Origin: Diaporthe sp. PMI_573
Taxonomy: Eukaryota > Ascomycota > Sordariomycetes > Diaporthales > Diaporthaceae
Assembly (NCBI GenBank): GCA_021399435.1
Contig: JAJTUP010000004.1
Span: 1,674,001-1,738,000 of the forward strand
DNA length: 64,000 nt
Direction of reading: 5' to 3'
In this document: piece by piece, positions 58,641 through 64,000 of the stretch
Layout: the number at the start of each line of letters is the position of its first letter
How positions within the stretch are numbered: position 1 is the first letter of the stretch
Position numbers and translations under genes: made by a program
Notes under the pieces: generated by a model
What the model was told of the DNA's origin: nothing
The model's database searches: none
The model's input: only the letters and a program-made list of their open reading frames with translations

Positions 58641-61600
58641 ATGTACGTACGTATATTGCGAAATGCGCATCCCAAGGCCGCCATCGTTCAACGTCCCGCC
58701 GCCATGCCGATCATACCATTGAGCCGCCTTTGTCTGATAACCAGCCAGGCTGCATTTTGTGAGAGCGCAAATGCGGCAGTATGACATGCAGCGGCAAACG
58801 CCTGCGCATCAGAGGCGGGAGTGGAGACCGCACCCATAAATGCGTGTGGACACCGTTCGCCAACGGGCCTCGACGGCGGGCTCCATTGGTCAGCCAGGGA
58901 TGCACCTGTCACGCTTGCCGGTGCATCCCCGGGGCACCCCCAAAGGGCGGCGGCCAGGGACCGGTGTTCCGCGTGGTGTTCCCCGGGGCCACGACAAAGT
59001 AAAATTGCGGTGGTGAGTGGACGGGGAGCACATGCTTCGTATCCATGTATAGGAGCTGGGTACCGGTATCGTCATGCCCTCCCCTCCACACACTTCACTC
59101 CGCGCAGGGCAGGGGGTGGGGAAGGGAAAAACCGAAAAAGTCCAGACCTTTTCTGCTCGAACCGCTGAGCCGCGGTGATGTATGCGCACTGTCTTGCAGC
59201 GTCCCACGGGCAGCTTACATTTTTGCACCCTCTACGGGTAAGATATGGACCCCGTTTCAGGCGAGCTGCAGTCACTAGTTGGCTGTCAATGGCCGTGTGG
59301 GAGCAAGGAGAGGGAGGGGGACCCCCAATATCCACCGGCTACGCGGTGGGTAAAAGCAGAAAATGCACATATCCTGCCGTCAAAGTCGCAGGCCACCCAC
59401 GCAGATGAGCAGGATGTTTGCACAGAGTGCTGGATGCAGCGTGCCGCTGCCGCATGTCCCCGGCCCACCACCGCGCTGCCCTCTCGTGTCACACAAGCGC
59501 CCGAAGTATCTGGTTGTATAGGCCACCCGGAGCGACTTCCATGCCTTGTCCCCCTCGCACAAAGTAAAAGCTCCACCGGGAAGCCTGCTGCAGCATCCCT
59601 TTGACGCCATCCCCCGGTAGTGCCACGTACCAGGTTGACGGGAGGAGGCATCTGCCACACGGAGGGCCTGGGTCCTACGTCAACAGGCATAGCCGGGGCA
59701 GGACAGGCGGGACACGTGTAGCCGATCCGGCGCAGGACGGCATTATCCAGAACGACGTGTAGCGCAGGGGGAGGGTAGGGCAAGACACGGCCGGCATGGG
59801 CAGCATCTCGCGAGAAGTACAGTGGTGTGCGTTATTGTTGGTTGGTGGTAGTGATGGTGATGGTGGGTGTCACTCAAAGCCGTACCATACCGTGCCTGGG
59901 TTTTTGTTTTCCCCTTCCCTCGCCCCCCTTCCCGCGCGCCCGAGGCTTGTGGTGTGTAGGGAGGCAAGAACAGGCGGGATGGGATCGATCGTGGAGGTGC
60001 GGTTCAGGCTTGGATCGTGGCGCCGTGCCATGCGCCGTGCCATGCGGTGCGACCAAACGCTGCCGCCAGGCCCGTTAGATGCTTGATATGACAGCACACA
60101 GTCTTGACACCCTTTTCTGTGGGCTCCGTATGTATGTCAGATTCGACTATGCACTGTAGAGGGGCCCAATCGTAATATGTAAGCTGTCCTGTGTTGCTCT
60201 GTGGGTTGTGGCTTGCGGTGTCCGATTGTGTGTGGAAGATAATGCAGAACATACATGGGATTTGCCATGTACGTAATAGGTGTCATCATTTTCAGGAGCA
60301 GGTGTGTGGTTGAGTAGGCTTGAGGCCAGATCTAAGGCGACAGGTCACGGTGATAGATGAATCTGGTGTGGCCGGCATCGTACCAAGGTTGTGGCTGTTG
60401 CTCTTTTGGGAGCCTCTGTCCTTGCACGCCCCGGGTGCTAATTGAAGAAAGGTTTCTTTCTTCTACGGGCCTGGCTAGATGTGGCCACCGGCAGGTGTGA
60501 TAGATTTGAACTCCGGGTATTGTCAAAGTCTTATACGGATCAGGATCGAGTTGCAGGATGAGTGCCTGGCATGATTCTAGATGGGCCCAGAGCATCGCGA
60601 TCCCATGTGCCAATGCCAACTTTGAACATGCCCGGATATGTAAGGAGACAATGACGAGTGCCTGCTTTAGCCGGGTCCGGTACCAAAAGAGGGTGCCTTG
60701 GTAGCATCTGTAGTGGTTTGCTCCTTGTCGTCCGGGAGGTGGTAGGAGGTAGTCCATCTTTCCCGGGCCTGGTGCTTTCTGCCACCAAGCAGCATCGATT
60801 GGGTCGTCGGTTATGTCTTCAGCCAGTCCTTCTCGATGGCAAGCAAGCCCCCTTGCTACCCAATAGCCCGCTGGGTAGAGTATGACTTGACACTGGATTT
60901 GGTCAGCACCAGTGGAATCACATGCAGACACACACACAACCACACGAGCACACCCACCCGTCGACATCGTTCGACCGAAAGCAAACAATTCAGTGCGCAG
61001 CCAGTCATCCACCACCACTCCTGGGACACACAAAATCTACTTGACCAATCATTTTTTGGAATCTTCTGTGCCCTCTCACGCCGGCCGTCCCGGTACTGCT
61101 GGTACTGCTGGTTCTTGCTGCACTGGAGCCGAGCCGTATTCACCCGAAGTTGACTGGCTGACCCAGCACTGGAAGCCATACACACCCAATGGTAGGTACG
61201 TTAGGCACAGGCACGTCAGGAGACACGCCGCAGGTGAACTGTCCAAGGCCGCTGCTGAATGGGAGCCCCCTTCATACACACCCGGGCAGCCTTAAAACTT
61301 CGGCTTCCCTTCCACACGGCCTGACTGTCTCCCGTGTTATTGCATGGACAAGCTCTCTAGTCTCGGCACCTTCCCTCTTACCAGCTTCGGGCTCCTGCTG
61401 CTGCGAGCCATAGACTCTCAGAGCCAGACACGTCTCTGCCGTGCTGCACATCGGCTTGTCAACCACGTTTCTAATCCGAGAAGCTCTACCTGCAGGGCTG
61501 CCTGCCATTCACGGAAGTGGAATGGAGGCGGACAACATGCTCGACGCCCCGGGGGCCGGCAGCATCCCATCCGAGGACCACGAGCCCCATCATTGGCAAA

Positions 61601-64000
61601 AAAAAAGCAAAGCAAACAGCAGCCACAAAAAGCAGGTGAGGCTACATGGCGACAAGCATGGATGACTGCTTCCTGTCTAGCCACCGCATCAACATGCCAA
61701 TCCAGCTCGTGGGCGCCGCTTCGAGCCCGGCCTAGCAATGCACGTATCGCTGGATTTGACTGTCCGCTCCAGGTCAGCTTCGTCCTTGGCCAGGGGTCGC
61801 CGTCGCCCGTAATCGATGATGCTGACCCGTGAACCAATGCAGATGGAGCGCTCATTTCGGCATCGGCCTGGCCTGTATCTGGAACGGCTGTATCCGCTGC
61901 GGCAGTCGTGGCCCGACCGGAAGGCTTGATACACTGCAGTCACCGCCATGTCGAATGAGACACCGAGGACGCCACGACAACTGGAAAAGGGCATCACAGG
62001 GGCGGTTGCGGGAGAGGCTGATACTCCCGAGGCCCACAAGCGCGGGCTACGAGCAAAAGGACCGCATCGTAGGCCCAGGGCGTGGGGGGCCAGGGGGCTT
62101 CGTGGCCAGACTCGCGGCTGTCCCAGCGTGATCCGTCGCCCCAGGTTTTCCCCGGACGACAAGAAGCAGCTTCCCGGTGGCGTACCAAAGTGTGCCTCAG
62201 CCTTTTGTGGAACGACGGCAAGCGAGTAGCCCGTCTCGCATGTGGCTGTTATTGCCGATCGCAAACTCTATGTGCGAAGCCAGGATCTCGACATGTTGTG
62301 ACACCAATGGGCTGGATCCGAAGTCGAGCCTTCGGCCGGCAGGCAAAAAAGGCATCTGTGGGAGACAGGCGATGATAAGATCATGGGTCATGTCGTATAC
62401 ATGGCGGCAGCATACCGAGGTGGCAATCGAGACTCGGTGAGGAGAGCTGCAGCTACCCAAGGCTGCCGATGGCAGCTTTCAGTCCAGCCTGGCGGGGTGG
62501 TCGTTGGCGGTCGACGAACCTGGGGCGCCCGTCGACTGTGCCGGTCGATATTAGCCTCGTCAACGGCCAATCTATCAGAATGCCGCGTGTCATGCGATGG
62601 CGTTTCCCAGGTGCAGCCAGAGCGTGACACAGATGTGCTGGACTAAGCTGCAGTGCAAGCGGGAAAAAACGAAGGGCGGATACAAGAGGCTCGACTGTGT
62701 AGTCTTGTGCTTACATGGCGGCTTACATCCCTCCTGTGGTATCGAGCGGCCATCGATAGGCACGGGTGGGGTCTTGGCCATCCGGAGACGATGGGCTCAT
62801 GTCGCCTGCAACGGCGGCCAGCACATCGGTAGTTCTAGGGAATGCACCGCGGGCTTTTGGCTCATGGAAAGTCCCCACCGCCTTCACCGGTCTTTTAGCT
62901 CCGTCCACTTGTCGTGCCTCGATCGCGGCGCTCTCCAGCTCCTTGGAGCGGGTAAACAAGACCGGCCGGGCCGCGCAGAAGGTTTCTGCGAAGTCGTATT
63001 TTGTTTGGTTGTGGTTGATGCTCGGTGCCACCGACAGGATCTGCGGACAACAGACAACAAAACAAGCAGGGCCAAAATCCCACGTAGGCACGGCGCGCAG
63101 GGCGGCGCCGCAAAGGTGTTGACCACACACAACAACACACGCTGCCCGCTTGTCGCCGGCACAGGCGAGGCATGGCTATCGTTGTTCGCGGTTGCTCAGC
63201 CACCCGCTGCTGCTCTTGTCGATACTGACTGACATGGCCGTCGCCATTGTTACTCTCCGCTGGGATGGCCTCAGCTGGATCGCAGATGACCGGGTGATGG
63301 TCAATGCCAGTCCGTCACAAGGCACGGTGACGTGAGGGGCCCGGCCGATGTGTGATGGATGTGTGTCTCGGATCCTTGTGAGAAACGGTTCGAGAGGACA
63401 GGTGTTAGGGTGGCCCCTTATTGAGCTTCACCCAACACTACTGCTGTAGTCTACATTTCAGCACCGACGGCACCTGGGAGAAAGTGGAGAGCCACCTAGG
63501 CGGGCCAGTCGTATGGAATCCCGAGCCTCCATCTCAGCCGGCACGGCTACCACTTGGGATCGCACCCGATCAGCTGTTTCCACACGGCCACATCTTACAA
63601 GGTCTTTGTGTCTCGCTCGACTACCGCAAAGAGAACAATAAACCCGGGGACTCCATAACAGCAGCAACGCATGGGCATGGGCATGAGCATAGACAATGTG
63701 ACAGATCTATGGCCTTGTCGTCGCGCAAACGAGCAGTCACGAGGGACGACCGTCTCGGCTACGGGAGGCAATGACAAGTCAGCCAGCAGTTCTAGTTCTC
63801 CGACTGCCCTGCCAAGACCCGAGCACTGGCTGGTAGTCTGGTAGTCTGGTACGGGTACAGTGCTGCATCTGGGCTACTGTGACCTGTCTATCTGCCTAAG
63901 GTGCCGGTTCCAGGGCAGCCGGGCCATGGCAGCCGAGGGGATTAAGTTTGGGCATCCTAACTCGTCGACCCGGTGGGCAATTATGACCTCGTCTGGCTTG

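Larger units (their letters stand above)
55569..64000. other. 8.4-kb region without a supportable gene
   Basis: Base composition is similar to the rest, not AT-rich, so it does not look like RIP-mutated repeat DNA. It carries many overlapping GC-rich open frames of 60-230 codons on all frames, mostly from non-ATG starts and with Arg/Pro/Cys-rich translations, which is typical of non-coding GC-rich sequence. The longest is on minus from about 60,332 to 61,033, without homology I can see. Short tandem tracts occur: GCGACGG units near 57,637-57,660, GCATC units near 58,620-58,640, GGGCAT units near 63,672-63,690 and TCTGGTAG units near 63,833-63,850. Confidence 0.45.

Noticed and set aside
60332..61033. 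Minus-strand open frame of 233 codons
   Set aside because: Starts from TTG, has irregular composition and no recognisable domain. Kept only as a remark because it is the longest frame in the right-hand gap.

Overview
This window is nuclear DNA of a filamentous ascomycete (Pezizomycotina). The protein sequences look most like Sordariomycetes, but I cannot name the genus. The evidence is short spliceosomal introns (mostly 55-190 nt) with GT/AG ends and RCTRAC-type branch sites, intron-split housekeeping genes, GC-rich third codon positions, and fungus-specific families (RTA1 transporter, GPI-anchored wall protein, ATG43/DUF1770-type protein). There are no bacterial features, rRNAs, recognisable tRNAs, CRISPR arrays or intact transposons.

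Left part (1-22,300) is gene-poor and accessory in character. It holds a salicylate-hydroxylase-like FAD monooxygenase (minus), a GPI-anchored repeat protein (plus), an RTA1-family membrane protein (plus) with two GC-AG introns, an acidic low-complexity protein (minus), a 15-bp minisatellite, and a conserved-looking Pro/Ser-rich protein (minus). Long intergenic stretches separate them.

The middle (22,300-55,600) is a dense housekeeping block: RPC19 (Pol I/III subunit), the complex I LYR subunit B14/NDUFA6, BUD31 (splicing), a ZNF511-like zinc-finger protein, an EST1/SMG7-like protein (nonsense-mediated decay/telomere), adenosine kinase, ribosomal protein uL2, a DDT/WHIM-type chromatin protein, prephenate dehydratase, eRF1, an ATG43/DUF1770-like protein, a GH13 maltase, EAF1/VID21 (NuA4) and SPP2 (G-patch splicing factor). 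I re-derived exon structures by reading splice sites and keeping frame; every model closes in frame.

The right end (55,570-64,000) is about 8.4 kb in which I can support no gene.

The most interesting signal is at eRF1. Its stop codon is UGA followed by C, and is followed in frame by a 72-codon open extension. A plausible 3'UTR intron lies 247 nt after the normal stop but only 28 nt after the extension's stop. This is the geometry expected of a readthrough/NMD autoregulatory switch for the termination factor itself. Other oddities are 15-, 16- and 12-nt micro-exons, two 57-nt stop-free in-frame introns, and the paired GC-AG introns.
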